Below, one piece after another: positions 1 through 6,648 of a stretch of 7,762 bases of DNA. The notes under the pieces were generated by a model. It had not been told where the DNA came from and searched no databases. It saw nothing but the letters and a program-made list of their open reading frames with translations. This DNA comes from Novosphingobium sp. (GTDB lineage: Bacteria; Pseudomonadota; Alphaproteobacteria; Sphingomonadales; Sphingomonadaceae): contig VFKS01000284.1 in assembly GCA_009885425.1 (NCBI GenBank), forward strand, positions 1-7,762, in the 5' to 3' direction. Numbering within the stretch: position 1 is the stretch's first letter; each line of letters starts with the position of its first letter. The translations under genes and the position numbers were made by a program.

Positions 1-1
1 A

Positions 2-961
2 ATGCTGTGGCTCTATTGGCACGCCCGCCGCGCCGGGTTCCGCTTTACGCTGCACCGCCCACGCGCAACCCCGCAATTGCGCGAACTGGGCGTGCTGATC
101 CTGCCCGCCGTATTTGGCGCCGGGATCTATCAGATCAGCCGGTTCCTCGACCTGTTCTTTCTCGGACGGCTTGAAGAAGGCTCGTTCGTGTTTCTGGCCC
201 TGGCCGACCGGCTCAATCAGCTGCCATTGGGGATCATCGGCATTGCGCTGGGCACGGCGATTCTGCCAGCACTGTCGCGGTTCATCGCGCAGGACGATGC
301 CGGCGGGGCCCAGCGGGTTCAGAGCAATGCGATCGAGCTTGGCCTGCTGCTCACCGTTCCCGCCGCGGTCGGGCTCTATTTCGCGGCCCAGCCGCTGGTC
401 AGTGCGTTCTATTTTGGCGGCAAGTTCGATGCCAGCGACGTTGCCATCACCGCCGGGGTGATCGCCATGCTGGTAATCGGCTTGCCCGCCTATGTGATGG
501 TCAAGGTTCTGACCCCCGGCTTCTTCGCCCGCCGCGATACTCGTACCCCGGTCTATACAGCAGTGGTAGCGATGCTGATCAACATCACGCTCAACCTGAT
601 CCTGATCCCGATTTTTGGCGTGGCGGGTCTGGCGCTGTCCGGATCGATCTCGGCCTGGATCAATTGCGCGCTGCTCTACAGCGTCTTGCACCGACGCGGG
701 CATTTTACGATCGAACCGGACCTGCTGGGCAGGATCGGCCGGATCATGATTTCAGCAGCCGCGATGGGCGCCGTGATCTGGCTCCTCGCCCCTTATGGCG
801 CGGCTTACTATAGCGCTGGCGCAGCAGCCCGGGTTGGCAGCATTGTGGCTCTGGTCGGCGCAGGCGCAATCGTCTACTTCGGTCTGGCATGGCTGACCGG
901 AGCGATCGATCGCAGCAAGATCACCATGCTGACCCGCAAACAGAACCCGAAGGCAGAGTAA
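2..961 (+). CDS. murJ: Lipid II flippase MurJ (MviN), 5'-truncated by window edge
   Basis: This is the C-terminal 319 residues or so of a MurJ/MviN-family protein, which is normally about 510-530 residues long. MurJ is an inner-membrane MOP-superfamily flippase that moves lipid II to the periplasmic face for peptidoglycan synthesis. The fragment is a run of hydrophobic helices with short polar loops. Near fragment residues 167-182 it has a family-typical segment, [16 protein letters not shown], matching the conserved 'FYA+.DT+TP' signature before the late helices. The reading frame is open to the left edge, so the ATG at position 2 is probably internal rather than the true start. The stop lies 7 nt before trpS on the same strand, which suggests one transcript. 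The family call is firm; the N-terminal half cannot be judged here. Confidence 0.93.
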   Translation: MLWLYWHARRAGFRFTLHRPRATPQLRELGVLILPAVFGAGIYQISRFLDLFFLGRLEEGSFVFLALADRLNQLPLGIIGIALGTAILPALSRFIAQDDAGGAQRVQSNAIELGLLLTVPAAVGLYFAAQPLVSAFYFGGKFDASDVAITAGVIAMLVIGLPAYVMVKVLTPGFFARRDTRTPVYTAVVAMLINITLNLILIPIFGVAGLALSGSISAWINCALLYSVLHRRGHFTIEPDLLGRIGRIMISAAAMGAVIWLLAPYGAAYYSAGAAARVGSIVALVGAGAIVYFGLAWLTGAIDRSKITMLTRKQNPKAE

Positions 962-968
962 CACCTCC

Positions 969-1985
969 ATGCGTATCGTTTCTGGCATTCAGCCGACCGG
1001 CAATCTCCACCTTGGCAATTACCTGGGGGCGATCCGCAATTGGGTGCGGATGCAGGACGAGGTTGCGGCGCAAGGTGGGCAGAGCCTCTATTTCCTCGCT
1101 GATCTCCACGCGATCAGCCAGCCGCATGTGCCGTCCGAGCTGCGTGAAAACACGCTGGAGATGACCGCAGCGCTGGTCGCCTGTGGGATCGATCCGGACA
1201 AGTCGGTGCTGTTCAACCAGGCCCAGGTGCCGATGCACGCCGAGCTGCAATGGCTGCTGTCGGGCACCGCCCGGATGGGCTGGCTGAACCGGATGACCCA
1301 GTGGAAGGACAAGGCCGGCAAGAACCGCGAAGGGCAATCAGTCGCACTGTTCACCTATCCGGTGCTGCAGGCCGCCGATGTGCTGCTCTATCAGGCGACC
1401 CATGTGCCTGTGGGCGAAGATCAAAAACAGCATCTGGAACTGGCCCGCGACATCGCGCAGAAATTCAACAACGATTTCGGCGCTGAAGACGCGCCGGTGT
1501 TTACCCTGCCCGAACCGATCATCCCGCCCGAAGCGGCGCGGATCATGAGCCTGCGCGATGGCAGCGCGAAAATGTCCAAATCCGATCCCAGCGACATGAG
1601 CCGGATCAACCTGACCGACGACGCCGATACGATCATGGCCAAGATCAAGAAAGCCAAGACCGATCCGGAAGCCCTGCCCAGCGACAAGGCCGGGTTGAAA
1701 GGCCGCGCCGAAGCCGCCAATCTGGTCGGGATCTATGCCGCAATGGCGGGGATCAGTCAGGACGCCGTGCTGGCGGAATTTGGCGGCCACGGCTTCGGCA
1801 AGTTCAAGCCCGCGCTGGGCGAATTGCTGGTATCAAGCCTTGCCCCGATCAATGCCCGGTTCGTGGAACTGCGTCAGGACCGCGAAGCGCTCGATGCGGT
1901 GCTGGCCAAAGGCGCGCTGAAGGCGCGTGAACTGGCCGGGCCGACTTTGGCATCGGTCTATGCAGCGCTGGGTCTGGTGCGCTGA
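969..1985 (+). CDS. trpS: Tryptophan--tRNA ligase (TrpRS)
   Basis: This class I aminoacyl-tRNA synthetase charges tRNA-Trp with tryptophan in the cytoplasm. The 338-residue length is normal for bacterial TrpRS, about 330-340. The N-terminus reads [17 protein letters not shown], which carries the HIGH-equivalent ATP-binding motif at residues 11-17. The second signature, KMSKS, is intact at residues 201-205 and is followed by DPSD, as usual in this family. Family blocks such as the [12 protein letters not shown] and [14 protein letters not shown] segments are present. The ATG at 969 sits directly before the conserved N-terminus, so the start is well supported even though the ribosome-binding site (a purine run near 951-958) is weak. 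The 7-nt gap to murJ suggests cotranscription or translational coupling. Nothing looks degraded. Confidence 0.97.
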   Translation: MRIVSGIQPTGNLHLGNYLGAIRNWVRMQDEVAAQGGQSLYFLADLHAISQPHVPSELRENTLEMTAALVACGIDPDKSVLFNQAQVPMHAELQWLLSGTARMGWLNRMTQWKDKAGKNREGQSVALFTYPVLQAADVLLYQATHVPVGEDQKQHLELARDIAQKFNNDFGAEDAPVFTLPEPIIPPEAARIMSLRDGSAKMSKSDPSDMSRINLTDDADTIMAKIKKAKTDPEALPSDKAGLKGRAEAANLVGIYAAMAGISQDAVLAEFGGHGFGKFKPALGELLVSSLAPINARFVELRQDREALDAVLAKGALKARELAGPTLASVYAALGLVR

Positions 1986-2056
1986 TCGCACCAAACCGGG
2001 ACTGACTTATTCAACCCCGATTAAGCCTGCTTCCCCTAGCCTCGACCCACTCCTAG

Positions 2057-2070
2057 GTTCTGACCAGAAC
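2057..2070. promoter_or_regulatory. Short inverted repeat upstream of the lipoprotein gene
   Basis: The sequence GTTCTG-AC-CAGAAC forms a perfect 6-bp inverted repeat with a 2-nt centre, in the 116-nt gap between trpS and the lipoprotein gene, about 32 nt before the start codon. It could be an operator half-site pair, or chance. I could not place convincing -35 and -10 boxes around it, so a regulatory role is only a suggestion. Confidence 0.25.
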
Positions 2071-2101
2071 TGCGCGGCGAGTCGCGCCGGAGTGAACAAC
2101 A

Positions 2102-2806
2102 ATGGGAATTGGCTCAATGGCTCACGATAACCGCTCACCGTTTGGCTGGATGAAGCTGGCCTTGGTGCCGTTGATGCTCGCCACGCTGGCTGCATGCGCC
2201 ACGCCTTTCAAGGCGGATGTGCAGCGCTTTTCCGCGCAATTGCCTGCGCCGCAAGGACAGACCTATGCGGTGGTGGCCGATGATCCGGCAATGGCCGGCG
2301 GGCTCGAGTTTTCGCAATATGCCTCGCTGGTCGATGCCAAGATGAACCAGCTCGGCTATGTCCGCGCGGCCGATCCAGCTACGGCCGACCTGGTCGTGCG
2401 GTTTGATTACGGGGTCGACAAGGGCCGCACCCAGGTCCGCTCAAGCGGATTCGCCGATCCCTACTGGTCGGGCTGGTACGGCTATCCGCGCCACGGCTAT
2501 TATGGCCGCCGCGGTTACTACAGCCCGTACTATCCGCGTGGCGCCTGGGGATACGGCTGGAACGATCCGTGGTTCAATCAGGGCTACGAAACCAGCACCG
2601 TCTTTATCAGTGCGGTCAGCCTGAAGATCGACCGCCGCGCCGATGGCACCCGCCTGTTCGAAGGCAAGGCCGAAGCGGCTAGCACCTCCAACCGGCTGGG
2701 CTATCTGGTGCCCAATCTGGTCGAAGCGATGTTCTCTGACTTCCCCGGCAATTCGGGCGAGACGGTACGGATTTCGGTAGCGCCGGAGAAGAAGAAAAAG
2801 AACTGA
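2102..2806 (+). CDS. DUF4136-type lipoprotein
   Basis: This 234-residue protein has a lipoprotein signal: a hydrophobic stretch at residues 17-31 ends in the lipobox LAAC, with C32 as the predicted acylated cysteine. The mature part starts with a block resembling DUF4136 (F-x-x-D..., 'Y..V.D' and a 'LG..R...P.ADLVV.F.YG' segment near residues 84-104). DUF4136 lipoproteins have no established biochemical role. Residues 120-158 form a striking Tyr/Gly/Trp/Pro-rich stretch, after which the domain resumes, consistent with the C-terminal beta strands. The C-terminus is lysine-rich (EKKKKN). The start at 2102 has GGAG at 2089-2092 with a 9-nt spacer; an alternative in-frame ATG at 2117 would shorten the signal region by 5 residues. 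The gene stands alone between trpS and a stem-loop. Lipoprotein status is well supported; the family call is from recall of the pattern. Confidence 0.82.
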   Translation: MGIGSMAHDNRSPFGWMKLALVPLMLATLAACATPFKADVQRFSAQLPAPQGQTYAVVADDPAMAGGLEFSQYASLVDAKMNQLGYVRAADPATADLVVRFDYGVDKGRTQVRSSGFADPYWSGWYGYPRHGYYGRRGYYSPYYPRGAWGYGWNDPWFNQGYETSTVFISAVSLKIDRRADGTRLFEGKAEAASTSNRLGYLVPNLVEAMFSDFPGNSGETVRISVAPEKKKKN

Positions 2807-2837
2807 GGCCTGAGCGGTATCGGGCCGTTGAAGTCAT

Positions 2838-2869
2838 GACGGGGCGGGAGTGAAAGCTTCCGCCCCGTC
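2838..2869. terminator. GC-rich stem-loop between convergent genes
   Basis: Arms at 2838-2850 and 2857-2869 pair over 13 positions: ten perfect pairs (GACGGGGCGG with CCGCCCCGTC), one G-U pair and two more pairs, closing a 6-nt loop, TGAAAG. It lies 31 nt after the lipoprotein stop and 14 nt past the stop of the facing UrcA gene, the usual place for a shared terminator. No long T run follows on either strand, so it is an imperfect intrinsic terminator and may instead mark or protect 3' ends. Confidence 0.65.
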
Positions 2870-2883
2870 TGATTCTGGTTCGA

Positions 2884-3225
2884 TCAACGTCCGCGCAGCA
2901 CCAGTTCACGTTCGCCCAGGGTTCGGGCGCGGTACTGGGCAATCGCGACATCACGCTGAGCATGGGCGTCAGCGAGGGTAGCTTCACGGCATTCGCGGAC
3001 CTTGCGATTGACGAGCGAGCTGCGGGCACTGAACTCTCCGCAGACCTGGGTGACAGCAACCGACAGACGCCGGTCGAGCGCGTTGCGGCCTTCGCTGCTA
3101 GACAGATCAAGGTCGCCGAATAGAACCGTGCGGGAATCCAGATCGATCGCTTGCGCCTGCAACGGGGCGGCAAGCAGGACGACTGGAGCGAAGGCAAGGG
3201 TGGATATAATTGATTTGAATTTCAT
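2884..3225 (-). CDS. UrcA family secreted protein
   Basis: This 113-residue protein has a Sec signal peptide: a basic start (MKFK), a hydrophobic core at residues 6-20 and a probable cleavage site after AQA at residue 26. The mature part matches the UrcA family, small exported proteins common in sphingomonads and relatives. It shows a 'V.FGDLDLSSSEGRNALDRR' block near residues 34-53, and two cysteines, C62 in 'QVCG' and C79 in 'RECR', placed as in the family and likely to form a disulfide. The function of the family is unknown. The start at 3225 is supported by AGGAG (reading the - strand; + positions 3233-3237) with a 7-nt spacer. The gene is monocistronic, converges on the lipoprotein gene and has a long AT-rich upstream spacer that must hold its promoter. 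Confidence 0.85.
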   Translation of the reverse strand: MKFKSIISTLAFAPVVLLAAPLQAQAIDLDSRTVLFGDLDLSSSEGRNALDRRLSVAVTQVCGEFSARSSLVNRKVRECREATLADAHAQRDVAIAQYRARTLGERELVLRGR

Positions 3226-3254
3226 GGCGTTTCTCCTGTCAGACTCGCAAATGC

Positions 3255-3264
3255 ATTACGTAAT
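3255..3264. promoter_or_regulatory. Palindrome ATTACGTAAT upstream of the UrcA gene
   Basis: This is a perfect 10-bp palindrome 30-39 nt before the UrcA start codon, the range expected for a promoter core or repressor site. No regulator can be named from it. Confidence 0.3.
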
Positions 3265-3440
3265 CGACCCAGCAATTTGGCACCAATCAACCCAGTTATT
3301 TCAATTTTTTTAATAAAATTTTTGGCAGAGTAAAATTACTCTTTATCCAATTTTAACTATCGAATCGCGCGCATGCATCGTTGCGCCCCGTGCTAATTGC
3401 AGGGATTCAAGTCAATTTCATGAATTTCAAAATTATTACT

Positions 3441-3465
3441 TAAAAAAGACACAGCGGTAACGCTG
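3441..3465 (-). terminator. Intrinsic terminator of the coaBC-dut transcript
   Basis: Read on the - strand, the sequence CAGCG-TTAC-CGCTG is a 5-bp stem with a 4-nt loop, followed after TGTC by six T residues (the A run at 3442-3447 on the + strand). It starts 3 nt after the dut stop codon. The stem is short, but stem plus T run in this position is the standard intrinsic terminator layout. Confidence 0.7.
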
Positions 3466-3468
3466 GTG

Positions 3469-3939
3469 CTATTGTCCCAGCGCAACCACGCCGCCAGTCG
3501 AGCCAAACCCGCTTGTCCCGCGCGCGGTTTCGTCCAGTTCATCAGCCACCAGCCAAGTCGCGCGGGTTACCGGGGCCAGCACCAGTTGCGCCACCCGGTC
3601 ACCGCGCTGGATCGCGAACGGCTCGGCGCCGTGGTTGATCAGAATGACTTTCAGCTCGCCGCGATAGTCGCTGTCGATCGTGCCCGGCGCATTCGGCACC
3701 GAAATGCCGTGCTTGAGCGCGAGGCCGGAGCGCGGGCGAACCTGCACTTCAAAGCCGTGCGGGATCGCCATGGCAAGGCCCGTTGCCACCGCATGGCGGC
3801 CGCCCGGTTCGATCGTCACATCCTCGGCAGAAACCACGTCCATCCCGGCGGCGCCGTCAGTGGCATAGGCCGGCAGGTCCAGCCCTTCCCCGTGGGCCAA
3901 GAATTTTACGCGGATCGGAACTTCATTTGGCGAGTGCAT
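3469..3939 (-). CDS. dut: Deoxyuridine 5'-triphosphate nucleotidohydrolase (dUTPase)
   Basis: This enzyme hydrolyses dUTP to dUMP and pyrophosphate, keeping uracil out of DNA and feeding dTMP synthesis. The 156-residue protein has all five motifs of the homotrimeric dUTPase family: GAAGMDV (29-35), [12 protein letters not shown] (68-79), [13 protein letters not shown] (83-95, with D89 the expected catalytic aspartate), [10 protein letters not shown] (112-121) and the C-terminal [10 protein letters not shown] (140-149) that closes over the nucleotide. The frame continues upstream to an ATG at 4005, but the start at 3939 is preferred. It has GAGGA with a 6-nt spacer, gives the usual length, and the added N-terminal residues would lie inside coaBC. 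Its first 17 nt overlap the end of coaBC, so the two genes are probably translationally coupled. A terminator follows the stop. Confidence 0.97.
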   Translation of the reverse strand: MHSPNEVPIRVKFLAHGEGLDLPAYATDGAAGMDVVSAEDVTIEPGGRHAVATGLAMAIPHGFEVQVRPRSGLALKHGISVPNAPGTIDSDYRGELKVILINHGAEPFAIQRGDRVAQLVLAPVTRATWLVADELDETARGTSGFGSTGGVVALGQ

Positions 3940-5527
3940 CGGCGATCCTCTGGACAATGGCCTGGGCGACTTCGCCCTTTGACATTTCCGGAAGATGTTC
4001 GACACCCTTGCCGGTGATAATATGCACCAGATTGGTATCGCCGCCCATCACGCTATCGCCAGTTGGGCCCGAAACGTCGTTGGCGATGATCCAGTCGGCG
4101 CCCTTGCGCTTGCGCTTGTCCTTAGCGTGTTCGATCACTTTTTCGGTTTCGGCGGCGAAGCCGATCACCAGCTTGGGCCGCTTGTCGCTGACCGCGACCA
4201 TCGCGAGGATATCGGGGTTCTCGGTCAGCCGCAGCGCAGGCGGGGCCGATCCGCGCTTTTTCATTTTCTCGGCTGAGACGTCCAGCGTCCGCCAATCGGC
4301 CACGGCCGCAACCATGATCGCGACATCGGCCGGCAACGACTGCTTGACCGCTTCGGCCATATCGCGCGCGGTCTCAACGTTGATCCGGTCTACCCCGGGC
4401 GGATTGCTGAGCGCGACCGGGCCTGAAACCAACGTCACCCGCGCGCCCAACCGCGCTGCGGCGGCGGCAATGGCATAGCCCTGCTTGCCGGACGAGCGGT
4501 TGGCGATGTAGCGAACCGGATCGATCGGTTCGTGCGTCGGCCCGGCGGTGACCAACACGTGTTTGCCCTTCAGCGGGCCTTCGGGATCGATCAAGTCATC
4601 GTCGGGGGCAAAGTCAGGCTGGCCGGCCAGAGGGTCTGCCGCCAGCACGCCTTCGTCAAACGGCTCGGGAGCATGGGCATCGCCGTGGGGCGAGACTGTG
4701 TGATTGATCGCTTCGGGATCGGTCGGCGGGGCGGCCTTGGCCTTGCCCTTCCTTGACAGGATCGGGCTCGACAGATCAACCTCGACCGGCGGCAGGTCTT
4801 CCGCCTCCAGTTCGGCAAAATCGCCCTCGATCGGCTCGTCCGCAAATTCCAGCGGTGCGCGTTCAGAGCTGCGCTGGATCAGATTTCCGGACAGACCGCC
4901 AAGGCCGGCATCTTCGCTGTGCGCATCTTCCCAGCCAGCCAGTTCCAGTCCAGCCAGCGGTTCTGGCGCGGGCAGCAGCATCGGTTCGGTGCCGAGCAGC
5001 GCGCAGATCGCATTATAGACCGCGACCGGTTCGGGCAGACGCCCTGCGCCAAATTCGCCGCAAGCCATCGGGCCTTCGTCGGGCATCAGCACATGGACGC
5101 CGCGCTCGCTCAGCGCGGCGACATTGGCTTGCGTGGCGGCGTGCTCCCACATCCGCACATTCATTGCGGGCACGGCCATCACCGGCTTGTCCGTCGCCAG
5201 CAGCAGCGTAGTCGCCATATCATCGGCAATCCCGTGGGCCATCTTGGCCAGCAAGTCCGCTGTTGCCGGGCAAACCACAATCAGATCGGCGCTGCGCGAA
5301 AGCTGGATGTGGCCCATTTCGACCTCACCCATCAGATCCCATAGCGTGGTGTGGACCGGGTTCTCACTAAGCGCGGCAAGCGTCATCGCGGTGATGAATT
5401 TGGCGCCGCCTTCGGTCAGCACGCAGGTCACATCGCCACCGCCCTTGCGGATCAGGCGGACGAGTTCACAAGCCTTGTAAGCAGCAATACCGCCGCCCAC
5501 GACCAGCAGGATCCGTGGAGCTGTCAT
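3923..5527 (-). CDS. coaBC: Bifunctional CoaBC: phosphopantothenoylcysteine synthetase/decarboxylase with a long acidic linker
   Basis: CoaBC makes 4'-phosphopantetheine for coenzyme A. The CoaB part joins cysteine to 4'-phosphopantothenate and the flavin-dependent CoaC part decarboxylates the product. In the 534-residue protein, CoaC covers about residues 1-180: GGGIAAYK at 11-18, the likely catalytic H73 in GHIQ, N123 in the PAMN motif, and C156 in [12 protein letters not shown]. CoaB covers about 318-534, opening with [20 protein letters not shown] and [10 protein letters not shown]. Between them, residues 183-317 form a low-complexity segment with about 31 acidic and 6 basic residues. Typical CoaBC is near 400 residues, so this linker accounts for the extra length. 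The ATG at 5527 places the start at the conserved TAPRILL. Its ribosome site is weak; a TTG at 5545 has GAGGG 7 nt upstream and is an alternative, as is the ATG at 5551. The 3' end overlaps dut. Confidence 0.95.
   Translation of the reverse strand: MTAPRILLVVGGGIAAYKACELVRLIRKGGGDVTCVLTEGGAKFITAMTLAALSENPVHTTLWDLMGEVEMGHIQLSRSADLIVVCPATADLLAKMAHGIADDMATTLLLATDKPVMAVPAMNVRMWEHAATQANVAALSERGVHVLMPDEGPMACGEFGAGRLPEPVAVYNAICALLGTEPMLLPAPEPLAGLELAGWEDAHSEDAGLGGLSGNLIQRSSERAPLEFADEPIEGDFAELEAEDLPPVEVDLSSPILSRKGKAKAAPPTDPEAINHTVSPHGDAHAPEPFDEGVLAADPLAGQPDFAPDDDLIDPEGPLKGKHVLVTAGPTHEPIDPVRYIANRSSGKQGYAIAAAAARLGARVTLVSGPVALSNPPGVDRINVETARDMAEAVKQSLPADVAIMVAAVADWRTLDVSAEKMKKRGSAPPALRLTENPDILAMVAVSDKRPKLVIGFAAETEKVIEHAKDKRKRKGADWIIANDVSGPTGDSVMGGDTNLVHIITGKGVEHLPEMSKGEVAQAIVQRIADALAK
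3946..3950 (-). promoter_or_regulatory. dut ribosome-binding site
   Basis: GAGGA on the - strand, 6 nt before the ATG at 3939, lies inside the coaBC coding sequence. It decides the dut start in favour of 3939 over the in-frame ATG at 4005. Confidence 0.75.
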
Positions 5528-5633
5528 TTCAACGCGCTTGTGCAACGCCATTCCCTCATGCGCAACAGGCTTTGCGAATGGCCGTGAATGCGCCACAGTG
5601 GGTAAAATCGGACTAATGGGGATGGTTAACGCG

Positions 5634-6032
5634 ATGCGCTTTGCTCTGACTGCACTGATCTTTCTGCTCGGCCTGTTCGACCTGTTCATGGGCCTGAATT
5701 TCCTGCTCAACCCGCTGGCAACCGGGCCGGGCCTGGGCCTCGCTCCGCTGGGCACTCAGGGCATGTCGACCTTGCGGGCCGATTTCACCGCCTTTTTCGG
5801 GGTTATTGCGATCTGCATGATGCTGGGTGCCTGGCGCCGCAACGGCGATCTACTGCTGGTGCCTGCAGCCTTGATGGGCACGGCAGTGGCAGTCCGCGGG
5901 CTTAGCTTGATCCTCGACGGAACCTATCCCGGCTGGTGGGGTCCGATGGCGGTCGAAGGACTCCACGTGATCGTGCTGATCGCGGCCTGGCGGGTGCTGC
6001 CGCACCACAAGATCGAAGAGCTGACGTCCTAG
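5634..6032 (+). CDS. Small four-helix membrane protein, DUF4345-like
   Basis: From the ATG at 5634 this is a 132-residue, very hydrophobic protein with about four predicted membrane helices. The first starts at the N-terminus (FALTALIFLLGLFDLFMGL) and the last is VIVLIAAWRVL near the C-terminus. The layout, with 'LNPLA...GLGLAPLG', then 'R..FTAFFGVIA', then 'RGLSLILDG' after the third helix, resembles DUF4345 proteins, which have no established function. In-frame ATGs at 5616 and 5622 are alternative starts. I prefer 5634 because GGATGG at 5620-5625 lies 8 nt upstream and the protein then begins just before the first helix, but this is not decisive. The gene is divergent from coaBC and its stop is followed by two stem-loops. 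The coding call is firm; the family name is tentative. Confidence 0.72.
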   Translation: MRFALTALIFLLGLFDLFMGLNFLLNPLATGPGLGLAPLGTQGMSTLRADFTAFFGVIAICMMLGAWRRNGDLLLVPAALMGTAVAVRGLSLILDGTYPGWWGPMAVEGLHVIVLIAAWRVLPHHKIEELTS

Positions 6033-6039
6033 TTAGTGC

Positions 6040-6061
6040 GCTGATCGCCTCCGCGATCAGC
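6040..6061. terminator. 9-bp perfect stem-loop after the DUF4345-like gene
   Basis: GCTGATCGC (6040-6048) and GCGATCAGC (6053-6061) pair perfectly around a CTCC loop. It starts 8 nt after the stop codon of the membrane protein gene, which suits transcription termination or 3'-end protection. There is no T run on either strand, so it is not a textbook intrinsic terminator. Confidence 0.5.
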
Positions 6062-6063
6062 TG

Positions 6064-6149
6064 AGCAACACCGGCCCGCTCCCCCGGCCCGACCACCCAT
6101 AGGGTACCACGAACGGGTGGTCGAGCCGGGGGAGCGGGCCGGTGTTGCT
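6064..6149. repeat. 86-bp inverted repeat with 35-nt arms
   Basis: The arm at 6064-6098 (beginning AGCAACACCGGCCCGCTCCC) is the reverse complement of 6115-6149 at 34 of 35 positions; the one mismatch is C against A. The 16-nt centre (6099-6114) contains GGTACC. Flanking base 6063 could add a G-U pair with 6150. It lies between the convergent membrane-protein and toxin genes, so it may act as a two-way terminator. The arm length and near-identity are more than a terminator needs, so a mobile palindromic repeat (REP or MITE-like) is possible. No target-site duplication is obvious and no T run follows. Confidence 0.85.
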
Positions 6150-6170
6150 TCCAGGTAAGTGGAACAGACT

Positions 6171-6434
6171 CTAGTCGTAAACCTCACGGCGATGGCCTAA
6201 CGCTACGACCACAATGACCAGCTTGTCTCCGACGATCCGGGCAATCGCACGATAATCGCCAAAGCGATAGCGCCAGTATCCGGCATAGTTGCCAACCATC
6301 GGCTTGCCGCGCACGGTTGGATCATCCAGCAAGGCAATTTCGCGCAGGCCCTTGATTATACGCCGTGCTGCTGGAGCGCCAAGCTTGCCCAGCGCCTTCT
6401 CGGCGCTGGCATCAAGCTCAATCCTCCAGACCAA
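6171..6434 (-). CDS. RelE/ParE-family toxin
   Basis: This 87-residue protein fits the RelE/ParE toxin superfamily. It starts with the typical WRIEL strand and has a helical hairpin (about residues 9-36). The DDP..RGKP.VG segment at 37-48 is followed by the core 'GYWRYRFGDYRAIARI' at 52-67 and the ending GHRREVYD (80-87). R62, R82 and Y86 sit where RelE-type members carry conserved residues. Known members either cleave mRNA on the ribosome or act on gyrase; the sequence is closer to RelE than to ParE, but the target is not proven. The first codon is TTG. There is no in-frame ATG upstream before a stop, and the TTG gives the family N-terminus. The start overlaps the antitoxin's end by 17 nt, which points to translational coupling and lower toxin output. 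The large inverted repeat lies 21 nt past the stop. Confidence 0.88.
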   Translation of the reverse strand: MVWRIELDASAEKALGKLGAPAARRIIKGLREIALLDDPTVRGKPMVGNYAGYWRYRFGDYRAIARIVGDKLVIVVVALGHRREVYD

Positions 6435-6636
6435 GACGCTTCATGACTTCTTCGAGCGAGACGGTCTTGCCCGCATCGGGGTCACGCAGCGCCTCTTCGA
6501 GCAAGGCGATGTCCTCCAGCTCCTCGATCTTCTCGCGCAGCGCTTCGCGCGCGTAGTAGCTCTTGCTGCGGCCAGTGCGCTTGGCGACAGCGGTGAGGCG
6601 CGCTTCAAGATCGGGGTCGAGGCGGACTGCGAGCAT
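6418..6636 (-). CDS. RelB-family (ribbon-helix-helix) antitoxin
   Basis: This 72-residue protein precedes the toxin gene and overlaps it by 17 nt, the usual type II toxin-antitoxin order. The N-terminal part, MLAVRLDPDLEARLTAVAKR, is a beta strand plus helix as in ribbon-helix-helix DNA-binding antitoxins. It is followed by TGRSKSYYAREALREKIEEL (residues 21-40), the second helix of the fold. The acidic C-terminus (about 41-72, with VSLEEVMKRLGLED) should be the toxin-binding part. The start at 6636 is well supported: AAGGAG (+ positions 6645-6650) lies 8 nt upstream. A near-perfect palindrome lies immediately upstream and is the likely autoregulatory operator. By family knowledge, the antitoxin neutralises the toxin and, with it, represses the operon. 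Confidence 0.9.
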   Translation of the reverse strand: MLAVRLDPDLEARLTAVAKRTGRSKSYYAREALREKIEELEDIALLEEALRDPDAGKTVSLEEVMKRLGLED

Positions 6637-6648
6637 GGTTCAGGCTCC

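Larger units (their letters stand above)
3226..3468. other. AT-rich intergenic spacer upstream of the UrcA gene
   Basis: No gene is visible here. The part from about 3290 to 3360 is strongly AT-rich, in sharp contrast to the GC-rich surroundings. It contains a perfect 10-bp palindrome, ATTACGTAAT, at 3255-3264; an inverted repeat AGAGTAA-AA-TTACTCT at 3327-3342; and three GANTC sites at 3242-3246, 3362-3366 and 3404-3408. The right end holds the dut terminator. The UrcA promoter should lie in this spacer on the - strand, but I could not assign -35 and -10 boxes with confidence. Confidence 0.6.

Noticed and set aside
3327..3342. Inverted repeat AGAGTAA-AA-TTACTCT as an intrinsic terminator.
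   Set aside because: The stem is AT-rich with a 2-nt centre, and the dut transcript already has a better terminator at 3441-3465. It is kept only as part of the spacer description.
3343..3351. TTATCCAAT resembles a DnaA box, in an AT-rich region that might suggest a replication origin.
   Set aside because: Only one imperfect box was found and none of the usual origin neighbours is present. An AT-rich promoter spacer explains it better.
3940..4005. Upstream in-frame ATG that would extend dUTPase by 22 residues.
   Set aside because: The extension lies within coaBC, has no family similarity, and the start at 3939 has a good ribosome-binding site.
3466..4017. A 183-residue open frame on the + strand across dut.
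   Set aside because: It is antisense to dut, Arg/His-rich and without domain features, as expected of a shadow frame in GC-rich DNA.
5528..5755. Upstream extension of the CoaBC frame by 76 residues.
   Set aside because: It would run into the opposite-strand membrane-protein gene and lacks the CoaC N-terminus, which begins at TAPRILL.
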